Assembly: GCF_017255295.1 (NCBI RefSeq)
Contig: NZ_JAFKDE010000015.1
Span: 1 to 64,000, forward strand
Direction of reading: 5' to 3'
DNA from: Nitratireductor aquimarinus
Lineage (GTDB): Bacteria; Pseudomonadota; Alphaproteobacteria; Rhizobiales; Rhizobiaceae
Length of the DNA stretch: 64,000 bases
Each line of letters starts with the position of its first letter. Position 1 is the first letter of the stretch. Shown here piece by piece: positions 46,715 through 55,659 of the stretch. Position numbers and translations under genes: made by a program. Under the pieces are notes generated by a model. It worked only from the letters and a program-made list of their open reading frames with translations. It was not told the origin of the DNA and searched no databases.

Positions 46715-47136
46715 AAGTTGAAACGCTCTCGGGTCTGCCTTCGGCGCGGCCCTCCCAGCTTGAAGCAGCCTATTACGCGTTCCACCGTATTGTCGCGCTC
46801 GTCTGCCTCGTCATGGGGCTTGTGTACTGGGTGCGGCTGCTCGGTTTTTATCCCGGGCTCATGTGGCGGTTCGACCTGATGCCGATCCACTGGCAGGTGG
46901 CGAGCATCGTTCTGGCCGTGCTTTATCCGTTTGCGTCCGTCGGTCTCTGGCTGGTCGCGCCATGGGGAGCGGTCATCTGGTTTCTGTGCGCCGGCGCGGA
47001 AGTGGCCATGTACGGCTTCATGCCAGAGATGTTCGGGCACAATTATCCGCTGTTGGGTTTTCACCTTCTCGTGGCGATTACCTATGCCGGTTTGCGCATT
47101 GCGCGCTACCGCCGCAAGCGGCAGGCGATGCTTTAG
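46711..47136 (+). CDS. Small four-helix membrane protein (DUF6163-like)
   Basis: 141 residues from GTG 46711, overlapping the hydrolase stop by 4 nt. Four predicted membrane helices at about 25-45, 55-75, 80-100 and 105-128, with a basic C-terminal tail (RIARYRRKRQ). It resembles short DUF6163-type proteins of Rhizobiales. Function unknown; translational coupling suggests co-expression with the hydrolase. Confidence 0.75.
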   Translation: MKVETLSGLPSARPSQLEAAYYAFHRIVALVCLVMGLVYWVRLLGFYPGLMWRFDLMPIHWQVASIVLAVLYPFASVGLWLVAPWGAVIWFLCAGAEVAMYGFMPEMFGHNYPLLGFHLLVAITYAGLRIARYRRKRQAML

Positions 47137-47361
47137 GGGCAGGCCCGGTTTCAGGCCACAAGCCGCATCCCCTTAATCTCTAAAGCTTTCATCGAATGTC
47201 CACAGGCGGGTTTACTGCCTGTTAGCCGTATTAGCAGCGTTGGCTTTTGTAAGGCGTTGTTAAGGCTAGTGTTTAAGTCGAATTTTAGATGCCTTCGCTA
47301 GGTTCGGGTCAAGGTGAGACAAAAAACAAAAATCACCGGCGTCAAACGAGAGGCTTTAGTT

Positions 47362-47877
47362 ATGAATACTTCGCGACCCGCGGCGAAACCTGCCGCTTCG
47401 AATGAAGAACGCTCGGATGCACTGCGTTCTCTTTATCTTGAATCCCTTCAGCTTGTGGAGCGCCTGCACCGCCGTCTGCTCGACGTCATCAAGGACGAGT
47501 TCGAGCGCAACGGCCGCAGCGACATCAACGCCATTCAGGCGCTGCTGCTCTTCAACATCGGTGACACGGAACTGACGGCAGGCGAGCTGCGCTCGCGCGG
47601 CTACTATCTCGGCTCCAATGTTTCCTACAACCTCAAGAAGCTGGTTGATCTCGGCTTCGTCAACCATCAGCGCTCGCGCGTCGACCGTCGTTCGGTGCGC
47701 ATCAGCCTGACGCCGAAGGGTGTCCAGGTGGCAAAGGTTGTCGAAGGTCTCTACAACCGTCATATCGGCTCCATCGAGCAGGTCGGCGGCATCAGCGCCG
47801 ATGAGTTCAGCCAGATGAATCGTGCCCTCCAGCGCCTTGATCGCTTCTGGAACGATTCCATCGCCTACCGTATGTAG
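47362..47877 (+). CDS. ldtR: LdtR-like MarR-family regulator
   Basis: 171 residues from ATG 47362, with GAGAGG upstream. MarR-type winged helix in the middle: LTAGELRSRGYYLGSNVSYN as recognition region and RSRVDRRSVRISLTPKG as the wing. Length and the SLYLESLQLVERLHRRLLDV start match LdtR of Liberibacter and rhizobia, which controls an L,D-transpeptidase gene and stress tolerance. That target-type gene lies directly downstream here, on the same strand, after a hairpin and a 200 bp gap with its own regulatory space. Confidence 0.88.
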   Translation: MNTSRPAAKPAASNEERSDALRSLYLESLQLVERLHRRLLDVIKDEFERNGRSDINAIQALLLFNIGDTELTAGELRSRGYYLGSNVSYNLKKLVDLGFVNHQRSRVDRRSVRISLTPKGVQVAKVVEGLYNRHIGSIEQVGGISADEFSQMNRALQRLDRFWNDSIAYRM

Positions 47878-47920
47878 TCTCGCCTTGATCACCTGACTGC
47901 GCGCCGGTGTGCAGTCATTC

Positions 47921-47950
47921 GAAGGCCGGCGTGGCGGGACGCCGGCCTTC
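47921..47950 (+). terminator. Hairpin after ldtR
   Basis: Stem GAAGGCCGGCGT (47921-47932) pairs perfectly with ACGCCGGCCTTC (47939-47950), 6 nt loop. No T-tract follows, so termination may be inefficient. Confidence 0.6.
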
Positions 47951-48157
47951 ACGCATCCGTTATTTTGCGATAGGTGACTGCTGGTCACGTTAAGGTCATA
48001 ATCCGGTGGAACCTAAGGCGCGGGAGCCGCTTGGCGTGCGAGCGCCAATTTTGAATAAGGTTCGCGGATTCTTAACGCAGTCGCGGCATGGTCAGGCCGC
48101 AACACTGCCCGCAGCCCTCCCGGAGGGGTGCTAGCCACAGAGAGCTCGGACACGCGT

Positions 48158-49411
48158 ATGAAGACGAACCGCCGTATGTTTTTAACCGGTGCCGGTGCTG
48201 CCGCTACGGCAGCGATGGCCGGAGCCGCCAACGCCCAGGACTTTCTTGACGCGATCATCCGTTCGCCAAGGCGTGGCGCCTGGAACGATCAGTTTGATGC
48301 TCGCGCCAGCGCCGGCGGCAAGGTTGCGACCAATCTCCCCATCTTCAGTCAGGAAACCGTTTCCTACCTTCAGCGCGCGATCATGGAATATTCCAACATC
48401 GTGTCACAGGGCGGGTGGCCGCGCGTTCCCGACAACAAAAAGCTTCAGGTCGGTGTGGTCGATCCCAATGTGGAGGTCCTGCGCCGCAGACTGATGGTGT
48501 CCGGCGATCTCTCGCCGCGTGCGGGCATGTCGCAGTCGTTCGATTCCTATGTCGAGGCGGCGGTCAAGCGCTTCCAGACCCGCCATGGCCTTCCTGCCGA
48601 CGGCGTTACCGGACCGCACACCTTTGCGGCTCTCAATGTTCCGGCGGCCATTCGCCTTGGCCAGCTTCAGACCAATCTGGGCCGGCTCACCTCCATGTCG
48701 GGCTCCATGGGCAATCGCTATGTGGTGGTGAACATTCCCGCCGCCGAGATCGAGGCCGTGGATACGGGCCGCGTCGTGCTGCGCCACACCGCCATTGTCG
48801 GCAAGGTGGACCGCCAGACGCCGATCCTGAATTCGAAGATCAACGAAATCATCATCAATCCCTACTGGAATGCGCCGGTGTCGATTGTCCGCAAGGACAT
48901 CATTCCGCTGATGCGCAAGAACCCCAGTTACCTGACCGACAACAATATCCGCCTGATCGCGCCCAATGGCAGCGAAGTGGATCCGCTGACGGTCGACTGG
49001 TCGACGGATGATGCCGCAAAATACCGCTTCCGGCAGGATCCGGGCCGGATCAACGCCATGGCGTCGATCAAGATCAACTTCCCGAACCCGCATGCGGTCT
49101 ACATGCATGACACGCCCCAGCAGGGCATGTTCCGCGATCTCGACCGGTTCTATTCGTCGGGCTGTGTTCGCGTGCAGAATGTGCGCGACCTGGTGACCTG
49201 GCTCCTGAGCGAGACCGATGGCTGGGGCCGTCGCCGCATCGAGCAGACCATTCAGACCGAAGAGGATGTGCGCGTCGCGCTGTCCAATCCGGTGCCGGTC
49301 TATTTCACCTATATCTCCGCCTGGTCGACCGGCGATGGCGCCGTGCATCTGCGCGACGACATCTATGCCCGCGACGGGGCGAGCGAGCTGCAGATCTCGA
49401 CGGCGCTTTAG
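48158..49411 (+). CDS. L,D-transpeptidase (YcbB/LdtP type), probably Tat-exported
   Basis: 417 residues from ATG 48158. The N-terminus NRRMFLTGAGAAATA has a twin-Arg motif and ends ANA, so Tat export is likely. A peptidoglycan-binding domain spans about residues 125-165 (SYVEAAVKRFQTRHGLPADG), and the YkuD catalytic domain about 190-370, with the His-type motif HAVYMHDTP and the nucleophile Cys336 in SSGCVRVQ. It cross-links peptidoglycan (3-3 bonds) or attaches proteins to it. Its neighbour is the LdtR-like regulator, which supports regulation by it. Confidence 0.9.
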   Translation: MKTNRRMFLTGAGAAATAAMAGAANAQDFLDAIIRSPRRGAWNDQFDARASAGGKVATNLPIFSQETVSYLQRAIMEYSNIVSQGGWPRVPDNKKLQVGVVDPNVEVLRRRLMVSGDLSPRAGMSQSFDSYVEAAVKRFQTRHGLPADGVTGPHTFAALNVPAAIRLGQLQTNLGRLTSMSGSMGNRYVVVNIPAAEIEAVDTGRVVLRHTAIVGKVDRQTPILNSKINEIIINPYWNAPVSIVRKDIIPLMRKNPSYLTDNNIRLIAPNGSEVDPLTVDWSTDDAAKYRFRQDPGRINAMASIKINFPNPHAVYMHDTPQQGMFRDLDRFYSSGCVRVQNVRDLVTWLLSETDGWGRRRIEQTIQTEEDVRVALSNPVPVYFTYISAWSTGDGAVHLRDDIYARDGASELQISTAL

Positions 49412-49537
49412 CGTGTCGTCGTCGGGCTGCATTGCCTGACGGGCGCATGAGGGTGTCTTCTGAAACGAAGACGGGCAAGTGCGAGTCTGCCGAAAGCGAC
49501 GGCTCGGCCCGAGCGCAATATCCTACGGTCAATTGCC

Positions 49538-49572
49538 GCAGCCGCCCGAAACCGGGCGGTTGCTTCGTTTTT
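49538..49572 (+). terminator. Terminator or attenuator before glyA
   Basis: 11 bp stem from GCAGCCGCCCG (49538-49548) and CGGGCGGTTGC (49553-49563), loop AAAC, followed by TTCGTTTTT. It lies 130 nt after the ldtP stop and 100 nt before the glyA ATG, so it could end the ldtP message or act in a glyA leader. Confidence 0.65.
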
Positions 49573-49671
49573 GGAGGATAAATTTTCGTCTGCGGGCGTG
49601 GTGGCGGCGAGGGAAAAATGCTAGATGCCCGTCTTCCGCATTTGATCCATCATCGAAGGGAATAAACCGCC

Positions 49672-50988
49672 ATGGCACTTGCGACCGCCGCCGCTTCAAG
49701 CGAGGCCGATGCCTTCTTCACCCGCCCGCTCGAAGACAGCGACCAGGAAATCTTTGCCGCAATCCGTCAGGAACTGGGCCGTCAGCGTCACGAAATCGAG
49801 CTGATCGCCTCGGAAAACATCGTTTCGCGCGCTGTGATGGAAGCGCAGGGTACGGTGCTGACGAACAAATACGCGGAAGGTTATCCGGGCAAGCGGTATT
49901 ATGGCGGTTGCCAGTATGTCGATATCGTCGAGGAACTGGCGATCGAGCGCGCCAAGAAGCTGTTCGGCTGCGCCTTCGCCAACGTTCAGCCGAATTCCGG
50001 TTCGCAGATGAACCAGGCCGTCTTCCTCGCGCTTCTGCAGCCGGGCGACAGCTTCATGGGCCTCGACCTGAATTCCGGTGGACACCTGACGCACGGTTCC
50101 CCGGTCAACATGTCCGGCAAGTGGTTCAACCCGATCTCCTACGGCGTTCGCAAGGACGACCACCTGCTCGACATGGACGAGGTGGAGCGTCTTGCAAAGG
50201 AACACAAGCCGAAACTGATCCTTGCCGGCGGCACCGCCTATTCGCGCGTGTGGGACTGGAAGCGTTTCCGCGAGATCGCCGACGAGGTTGGCGCATGGCT
50301 CATGGTCGACATGGCCCACATTGCAGGCCTCGTGGCCGCTGGAGAGCATCCGTCGCCGCTGCCGCACGCCCATGTGGTCACGACCACCACGCACAAATCG
50401 CTGCGCGGCCCGCGTGGCGGCATGATCCTGACCAATGACGAGGCGCTGGCGAAGAAGTTCAACTCCGCCGTTTTCCCGGGTCTTCAGGGCGGCCCCCTGA
50501 TGCACGTCATCGCAGCCAAGGCGGTTGCTCTGGGCGAGGCGCTTGATCCTGAGTTCAAGACCTATGCACGCAACGTCGTCACCAATGCCCGTGCGCTGGC
50601 CGAGAGCCTGAAGGACACCGGTCTCGACATCGTGTCCGGCGGCACTGACAACCATCTGATGCTGGTCGACCTGCGCCCGAAGAACGCCACGGGCAAGCGC
50701 GCCGAGGCTGCTCTTGGCCGCGCCAACATCACCTGTAACAAGAACGGCATTCCGTTCGACCCTGAAAAGCCCTTCGTCACCTCCGGCATCCGTCTTGGCA
50801 CGCCGGCCGGCACGACGCGCGGTTTCGGCGCTGCCGAGTTCCGCGAGATCGGCCAGCTGATCGCCGAGGTTCTGGACGGCCTCAAGGTCGCCAATTCCGA
50901 CGAAGGCAATGCTCAGGTCGAGCAGGCTGTGAAGGACAAGGTGATCGCGCTCACCGAGCGCTTCCCGCTCTACCCCTATCTGGGGTAA
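49672..50988 (+). CDS. glyA: Serine hydroxymethyltransferase
   Basis: 438 residues. PLP lysine at about 242 in [10 protein letters not shown], preceded by [11 protein letters not shown], and the start region [20 protein letters not shown] is conserved. It interconverts serine and glycine with tetrahydrofolate, the main source of one-carbon units. The gene is followed 36 nt later by nrdR; the series glyA-nrdR-rib-nusB is common in Rhizobiales. Confidence 0.96.
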   Translation: MALATAAASSEADAFFTRPLEDSDQEIFAAIRQELGRQRHEIELIASENIVSRAVMEAQGTVLTNKYAEGYPGKRYYGGCQYVDIVEELAIERAKKLFGCAFANVQPNSGSQMNQAVFLALLQPGDSFMGLDLNSGGHLTHGSPVNMSGKWFNPISYGVRKDDHLLDMDEVERLAKEHKPKLILAGGTAYSRVWDWKRFREIADEVGAWLMVDMAHIAGLVAAGEHPSPLPHAHVVTTTTHKSLRGPRGGMILTNDEALAKKFNSAVFPGLQGGPLMHVIAAKAVALGEALDPEFKTYARNVVTNARALAESLKDTGLDIVSGGTDNHLMLVDLRPKNATGKRAEAALGRANITCNKNGIPFDPEKPFVTSGIRLGTPAGTTRGFGAAEFREIGQLIAEVLDGLKVANSDEGNAQVEQAVKDKVIALTERFPLYPYLG

Positions 50989-51024
50989 GCCTGTCACGAA
51001 TGGATTCGTGAACAAGGGCCCGAT

Positions 51025-51492
51025 ATGCGCTGTCCGTACTGTCAGTCGGAAGACACACAGGTAAAGGATTCCCGCCCCGCAGAAGACGGGGCGGCAATCC
51101 GCAGACGGCGCGCCTGTCCCGATTGCGGCGGGCGCTTCACCACATTTGAGCGCATTCAGCTGCGCGATCTGGTGGTGGTCAAGCGGTCGGGCCGCAAGGT
51201 GCCGTTCGACCGCGACAAGCTGATGCGTTCCTTCGACATCGCGCTCAGAAAGCGCAATGTCGAGCCGGAGCGCATCGAGCGTGCGGTCACCGGCATCGTG
51301 CGCCAGCTGGAAAGCTCCGGCGAGACGGAGATCCCCTCCGACGATATCGGCCTTCTGGTCATCGATGCGTTGAAAGTGCTCGATGACATCGCCTATGTGC
51401 GCTTCGCCTCCGTTTATCGCAATTTCCGCGAAGCCAAGGATTTCCAGGACGTTCTTGGCGAGCTGAAAGGCAATGAGGAAAACGAGGGATAG
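51025..51492 (+). CDS. nrdR: Transcriptional repressor NrdR
   Basis: 155 residues. N-terminal zinc ribbon with CPYC at 3-6 and CPDCGGRF, then an ATP-cone domain (about 50-140, [16 protein letters not shown]). NrdR senses dATP/ATP and represses ribonucleotide reductase genes. It ends 1 nt before the ribD ATG, so the gene is transcribed with the riboflavin genes. Confidence 0.95.
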   Translation: MRCPYCQSEDTQVKDSRPAEDGAAIRRRRACPDCGGRFTTFERIQLRDLVVVKRSGRKVPFDRDKLMRSFDIALRKRNVEPERIERAVTGIVRQLESSGETEIPSDDIGLLVIDALKVLDDIAYVRFASVYRNFREAKDFQDVLGELKGNEENEG

Positions 51493-51493
51493 A

Positions 51494-52615
51494 ATGGACA
51501 CCGGCAGGGCGTCGGCCAGCGATCTCGACCGGCGTTTCATGGCGGCGGCCATCCGGATTTCACGCCGGCATATGGGCCTTGCCGGAACCAATCCCTCCGT
51601 TGGAACACTGATCGTCCGCGATAATGGCGCCGGCCCGCAGATTGTCGGGCGCGGCGTGACGGCCATTGGCGGTCGCCCCCATGCCGAACCGCAGGCGCTG
51701 GCGGAGGCGGGCGAGGCTGCACGCGGCGCGACGGCCTATGTTACGCTAGAGCCCTGTGCCCATCATGGCCGCACGCCGCCCTGCGCCAACGCGCTGGTGA
51801 ATGCCGGCATTGCCCGCGTTGTGGGCGCTGCCGCCGATCCCGACCCCCGCGTCAGCGGCAATGGCTACGCCATTCTGCGCGAGGCGGGCATTGAGGTCGT
51901 GGAGGGCGTTCTGGCCGACGAAGCGGCAGACATGCTGCGCGGCTATCTCATGCGCTCCGAGAAAAAACGCCCGGAAGTGACTCTCAAGCTTGCCTTATCG
52001 GCTGACGGCATGATTGGCCGCATGGGGGAGGGGCAGATCGCCATCACCGGTCCCGCTTCGCGCCGGCAGGTGCACATGATGCGGGCCGAAAGCGATGCGA
52101 TCCTTGTCGGCATCGGCACGGCGCTGGCTGACGATCCGTCTCTGACCTGCCGCCTGCCGGGGCTTCAGGCGCGCTCGCCGCTGCGTATCGTTCTTGATCG
52201 CGACATGAAGCTGCCGACAAACTCGGCGCTGGCGCGCACGGCCCGCGATGTGCCGGTTCTTCTGACAGCCGCCAGTGATTGCCCGAGCGACAAACGCAGG
52301 GCGCTGGCCGGGGCGGGCGTCGATTTTCTTGGTGTCGAAGTACATGAAGGCCAGATTGCGCTGCCAGAACTTCTTGAAGACCTGGCGGCGCGCGGCATTG
52401 CAACGCTCATGGTCGAGGGCGGTGCCTTCACCGCCAGACGGTTCCTTGAAGAAGGACTGGTCGACCGGCTTGCGCTCTTTTCTGGGCCATCCGAAATCGG
52501 GGCTGGTGGAATTGCCGCGCCGGTTGATTTCGACCATATCCCCGAAGGTTTCGGCCTGCTGCGCGAGGCGCGGTTCGGCGAAGATGTTTACCGCGAATAT
52601 GTGAAAGGCGGCTGA
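51494..52615 (+). CDS. ribD: Bifunctional riboflavin biosynthesis protein RibD (deaminase/reductase)
   Basis: 373 residues from ATG 51494 (GAGGG upstream; ATG 51473 overlaps nrdR). Zinc deaminase site: HAEPQALAEAG and LEPCAHHGRTPPC. The C-terminal reductase half (about 160-370) has SADGMIG and a late EGGAFTARRFLEEGLVD. It converts the pyrimidine intermediate in two steps of riboflavin synthesis. The stop overlaps the ribE start by 1 nt. Confidence 0.94.
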   Translation: MDTGRASASDLDRRFMAAAIRISRRHMGLAGTNPSVGTLIVRDNGAGPQIVGRGVTAIGGRPHAEPQALAEAGEAARGATAYVTLEPCAHHGRTPPCANALVNAGIARVVGAAADPDPRVSGNGYAILREAGIEVVEGVLADEAADMLRGYLMRSEKKRPEVTLKLALSADGMIGRMGEGQIAITGPASRRQVHMMRAESDAILVGIGTALADDPSLTCRLPGLQARSPLRIVLDRDMKLPTNSALARTARDVPVLLTAASDCPSDKRRALAGAGVDFLGVEVHEGQIALPELLEDLAARGIATLMVEGGAFTARRFLEEGLVDRLALFSGPSEIGAGGIAAPVDFDHIPEGFGLLREARFGEDVYREYVKGG

Positions 52616-53229
52616 TGTTCACCGGCATTGTCACTGATATCGGCACCGTGCAATCGGTCACCCCGCGTGATGAGGGCGTGCTCCTGCGCATCGAGACGAA
52701 TTACGATCCGGCGACCATCGACATCGGTGCGTCCATCGCCTGTTCGGGTGTCTGCCTCACCGTGGTGAAACTGCCTGAAGAGGGCGCGAACACCCGCTGG
52801 TTCGAGGTGGAAGCCTGGGAAGAGGCGCTGCGGCTGACCACGGTTTCCGGCTGGCAGTCCGGCCAGCGCATCAATCTGGAGCGCGCGCTCAAGGTCGGCG
52901 ACGAGCTGGGCGGACATATTGTCTCGGGCCATGTGGACGGCATGGCCGAAATCGTCGAGCGCCGGGATGAGGGGGAAGCGGTCCGTTTCGTGCTCGAAGC
53001 GCCGAAAGAGCTTGCCAAATTCATCGCGCCGAAAGGCTCGGTGGCGCTGGACGGCACATCCCTCACGGTCAACCGTGTCGAGGGTGTTCGGTTCGATGTT
53101 CTCCTCATTCATCACTCGCTTGGGGTCACCACCTGGGGGCAGCGCGCGGTGGGCGACCGGGTGAATATCGAGGTCGATACGATGGCGCGTTACGCCGCAC
53201 GTCTTGCGGATGCCGCCAAAGAGGCTTAA
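52615..53229 (+). CDS. ribE: Riboflavin synthase alpha subunit
   Basis: 204 residues made of two similar barrel halves, the first starting MFTGIVTDIGTV and the second with GGHIVSGHVDGMAEI. The MFTGIV start and the SIACSGVCLTV segment are family hallmarks. It dismutates two lumazine molecules to riboflavin. Start codon overlaps the ribD stop; ribH follows after 45 bp. Confidence 0.95.
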   Translation: MFTGIVTDIGTVQSVTPRDEGVLLRIETNYDPATIDIGASIACSGVCLTVVKLPEEGANTRWFEVEAWEEALRLTTVSGWQSGQRINLERALKVGDELGGHIVSGHVDGMAEIVERRDEGEAVRFVLEAPKELAKFIAPKGSVALDGTSLTVNRVEGVRFDVLLIHHSLGVTTWGQRAVGDRVNIEVDTMARYAARLADAAKEA

Positions 53230-53274
53230 GGCAGCGCTTCTCTTTCTGAATTGTTTGCCGTGCGGAGAATGACC

Positions 53275-53742
53275 ATGGCCGATGCGCGCCCCCTGAGGCT
53301 GCTGATCGTCGAAGCCCGTTTTTACGACCACCTGGCCGATGGCCTGCTGGAAGGCGCGAAAGCCGCGCTTGAGGCAGCCGGTGCCGACTATGATGTGGTG
53401 ACTGTGCCTGGCGCGCTTGAAGTGCCGGCTGCAATCGCCTTTGCCGCGTCCGGCAATGGTGGCCCTGTCTATCACGGCTATGTGGCGCTTGGCTGCGTCA
53501 TCCGTGGTGAGACTTATCATTTTGACGTAGTGGCCAACGAGTCGAGCCGTGCGCTGATGGACCTTTCGGTGCAGCAGAACCTTGCCATCGGCAATGGTAT
53601 CCTGACCGTCGAGAACGAAGCGCAGGCTCTGGCCCGCATCGAACAGAGCGAAGGCACCAGCGGCGAGAGCATGGGCAAGGGACATTTCGCCGCCGAAGCG
53701 GCACTGACGATGATTGCGCTCAAACAGCGCCTGGGAGCTTGA
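53275..53742 (+). CDS. ribH: 6,7-dimethyl-8-ribityllumazine synthase
   Basis: 155 residues from ATG 53275, with GGAGA 6-7 nt upstream; ATG 53269 would add two residues. Motifs [33 protein letters not shown] (active-site His region) and the C-terminal GHFAAEAAL fit the family. It makes the lumazine used by RibE. nusB starts 1 nt after the stop. Confidence 0.93.
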   Translation: MADARPLRLLIVEARFYDHLADGLLEGAKAALEAAGADYDVVTVPGALEVPAAIAFAASGNGGPVYHGYVALGCVIRGETYHFDVVANESSRALMDLSVQQNLAIGNGILTVENEAQALARIEQSEGTSGESMGKGHFAAEAALTMIALKQRLGA

Positions 53743-53743
53743 T

Positions 53744-54235
53744 GTGACCGTACCGACCGCAGACGGCTTTCGCCCGGCCAACAAACGCGGCGCCGCACGG
53801 CTGGCCGCCGTTCAGGCGCTTTACCAGATGGATGTGGCCGGCACCGGCCTTCTGGAAACCACCGCTGAGTACGAGCTTTTCCGGCTCGGCAAGGAGATCG
53901 ACGGCGAGCTTTATCGCGATGCCGATCCGCAGTGGTTCCGCGCCATTCTGGCCGGCGTCGTGGAAGACCAGAAGACCATCGACCCGGTGATCCGCAAATC
54001 GCTGACCGAAGACTGGCCGCTGTCGCGGCTCGATTCGACCCTGCGCGCCATCCTGCGCGCCGGCGTGTTCGAGCTGACGCGCCGCCGGGATGTGCCGGTC
54101 GCGGTAATCGTTTCCGAATATGTGGACATCGCCAAGGCGTTCTACACCGAGGACGAGCCCAAGCTCGTCAATGCCGTGCTCGACCGGGTCGCCCGGCGCA
54201 GCCGTGATGAGGGCAGGGGGAAAGACAAGGAATGA
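53744..54235 (+). CDS. nusB: Transcription antitermination factor NusB
   Basis: 163 residues from GTG 53744, with GGGAG 6 nt upstream. All-helical NusB fold, with [18 protein letters not shown] near the start and [21 protein letters not shown] with FVNAVLD-type end. It binds boxA RNA with NusE to prevent premature termination in rRNA operons. The basic start (NKRGAARLA) contacts RNA. It overlaps the next gene by 4 nt, and the ribH-nusB link is widespread. Confidence 0.93.
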   Translation: MTVPTADGFRPANKRGAARLAAVQALYQMDVAGTGLLETTAEYELFRLGKEIDGELYRDADPQWFRAILAGVVEDQKTIDPVIRKSLTEDWPLSRLDSTLRAILRAGVFELTRRRDVPVAVIVSEYVDIAKAFYTEDEPKLVNAVLDRVARRSRDEGRGKDKE

Positions 54236-55449
54236 CTGGAACGCGCGATGACCTGTACCGTGAGGCGAAACGCACTGCATTAATCCTCGCTTCCGCCCAG
54301 GCCATCGTCGGCTCCGCTGCCCCGATCGCCATTTCCATGGGCGGCCTCGCGGGCTTCTATCTCCTTGGCAGCGACAAGTCGCTCGCAACCGCGCCCGTCA
54401 CCGGCTTCAATGTCGGCATCGCGCTTGGCGCGCTTCCCGCCGCAGCGCTGATGCGCGCCGTCGGTCGCCGCAATGGCTTCATGGCCGGCGGTCTTGTCAC
54501 CGCCTGTGGCGGTTTCGTCGCGGCGAGCGCGCTCTTCCAGAGCAGTTTCTGGCTCTTTGCCTTCGGCTTGATGCTTGTCGGCGTCGGCAACGCCTTCCTG
54601 CAGCAATACCGCTTTGCAGCCGCAGACAATGCGCCGGCCGATTTCAAGCCGCGCGCCATTTCCTGGGTGCTGGGCGGCGGTGTGTTTGCCGCGATCATCG
54701 GACCGCAGACCGTCATCTACACGCGCGACCTGTTCGCGCCGATCATGTTCGCGGGCGCGTTTGCCGCGCTGATCGGTCTTGGTCTTTTAGGCACGGTCAT
54801 CCTGTCTTTCCTGCGTCTCCCCAAGGAAGCGCCCTCGGCAACGCTTGACGATCATGAACCGGCAAGGCCGCTGGCGCAGATCCTGTTGCAGCCGCGCTTC
54901 CTGGTCTCGCTGTTCTGCGGCGTGGCTTCCTACGCGCTGATGAGCTTCGTCATGACCGGCGCGCCGCTGGCCATGGTTGGCTGCGGCTTCACGCCGGACG
55001 AGGCAACGCTGGGCATTTCCTGGCACGTCATGGCGATGTTCGCGCCGAGCTTCATCACCGGCCGGCTGATCGCCCGATTCGGCAAGGAAACCATTGTCGC
55101 GACGGGTCTCGTCACGCTTATCGGCTGCGCCATCGTCGCGCTTTCGGGCATTGAGCTGTGGCAGTTCTGGACGGCCTTGATCCTGCTGGGCATCGGCTGG
55201 AACTTCGGTTTCATCGGCGCGACCGCCATGGTTGCCGAGTGCTACCGCTCGTCGGAGAAGAGCAGCGTGCAGGGTGTGCACGACTTCATCCTGTTCTCCA
55301 CCACTGCTTTCGCCTCCCTGATGTCGGGCCAGATCTACAACGCCTTCGGCTGGAACATGCTTGCCTGGATCGTTATCCCGGTTGCGGCCACATGCCTTGT
55401 GGCTCTTGGCATTCTGGCTATGAGCAAGCGCACGAAGCAGGCCGCCTGA
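54232..55449 (+). CDS. MFS transporter
   Basis: 405 residues, 12 predicted membrane helices, start overlapping nusB (ATGA). The first half contains [17 protein letters not shown] (the MFS helix 2-3 loop) and the second half [17 protein letters not shown] conserved [20 protein letters not shown] segment lies near the end. Closely coupled to nusB by overlap but without obvious functional tie. Substrate unknown. Confidence 0.85.
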   Translation: MTGTRDDLYREAKRTALILASAQAIVGSAAPIAISMGGLAGFYLLGSDKSLATAPVTGFNVGIALGALPAAALMRAVGRRNGFMAGGLVTACGGFVAASALFQSSFWLFAFGLMLVGVGNAFLQQYRFAAADNAPADFKPRAISWVLGGGVFAAIIGPQTVIYTRDLFAPIMFAGAFAALIGLGLLGTVILSFLRLPKEAPSATLDDHEPARPLAQILLQPRFLVSLFCGVASYALMSFVMTGAPLAMVGCGFTPDEATLGISWHVMAMFAPSFITGRLIARFGKETIVATGLVTLIGCAIVALSGIELWQFWTALILLGIGWNFGFIGATAMVAECYRSSEKSSVQGVHDFILFSTTAFASLMSGQIYNAFGWNMLAWIVIPVAATCLVALGILAMSKRTKQAA

Positions 55450-55470
55450 GGCCGCTTCACCCGGCGCTGA

Positions 55471-55506
55471 CATCTCCTGGAAAGCATCTGGTCTTTCCGG
55501 GAGGTG
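55471..55506 (+). terminator. Hairpin after the MFS gene
   Basis: CATCTCCTGGAAAG (55471-55484) pairs with CTTTCCGGGAGGTG (55493-55506) over 14 bp with two T-G wobbles and an 8 nt loop. No T-run follows. Confidence 0.5.
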
Positions 55507-55659
55507 TGACAATTTATCCCAGCACAACCTTGACGGTGCGTCACGGCTTCGACCAAGCTGCGCGGATTGGGCCGGAGAGGGCGCAAATGCCGCCGGCCTT
55601 TCCAGCATGACCCGGGAGGGGGTTCCAACTGCGGGTCGAAATCAAGGGATAGATTGGCA

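Noticed and set aside
49412-49671. Glycine or tetrahydrofolate riboswitch before glyA
   Set aside because: I could not match the conserved cores of either class; only a terminator-like hairpin is clear.
51400-51500. FMN riboswitch before ribD
   Set aside because: ribD begins 1 nt after nrdR, leaving no space for a leader, and no FMN-element sequence is seen.
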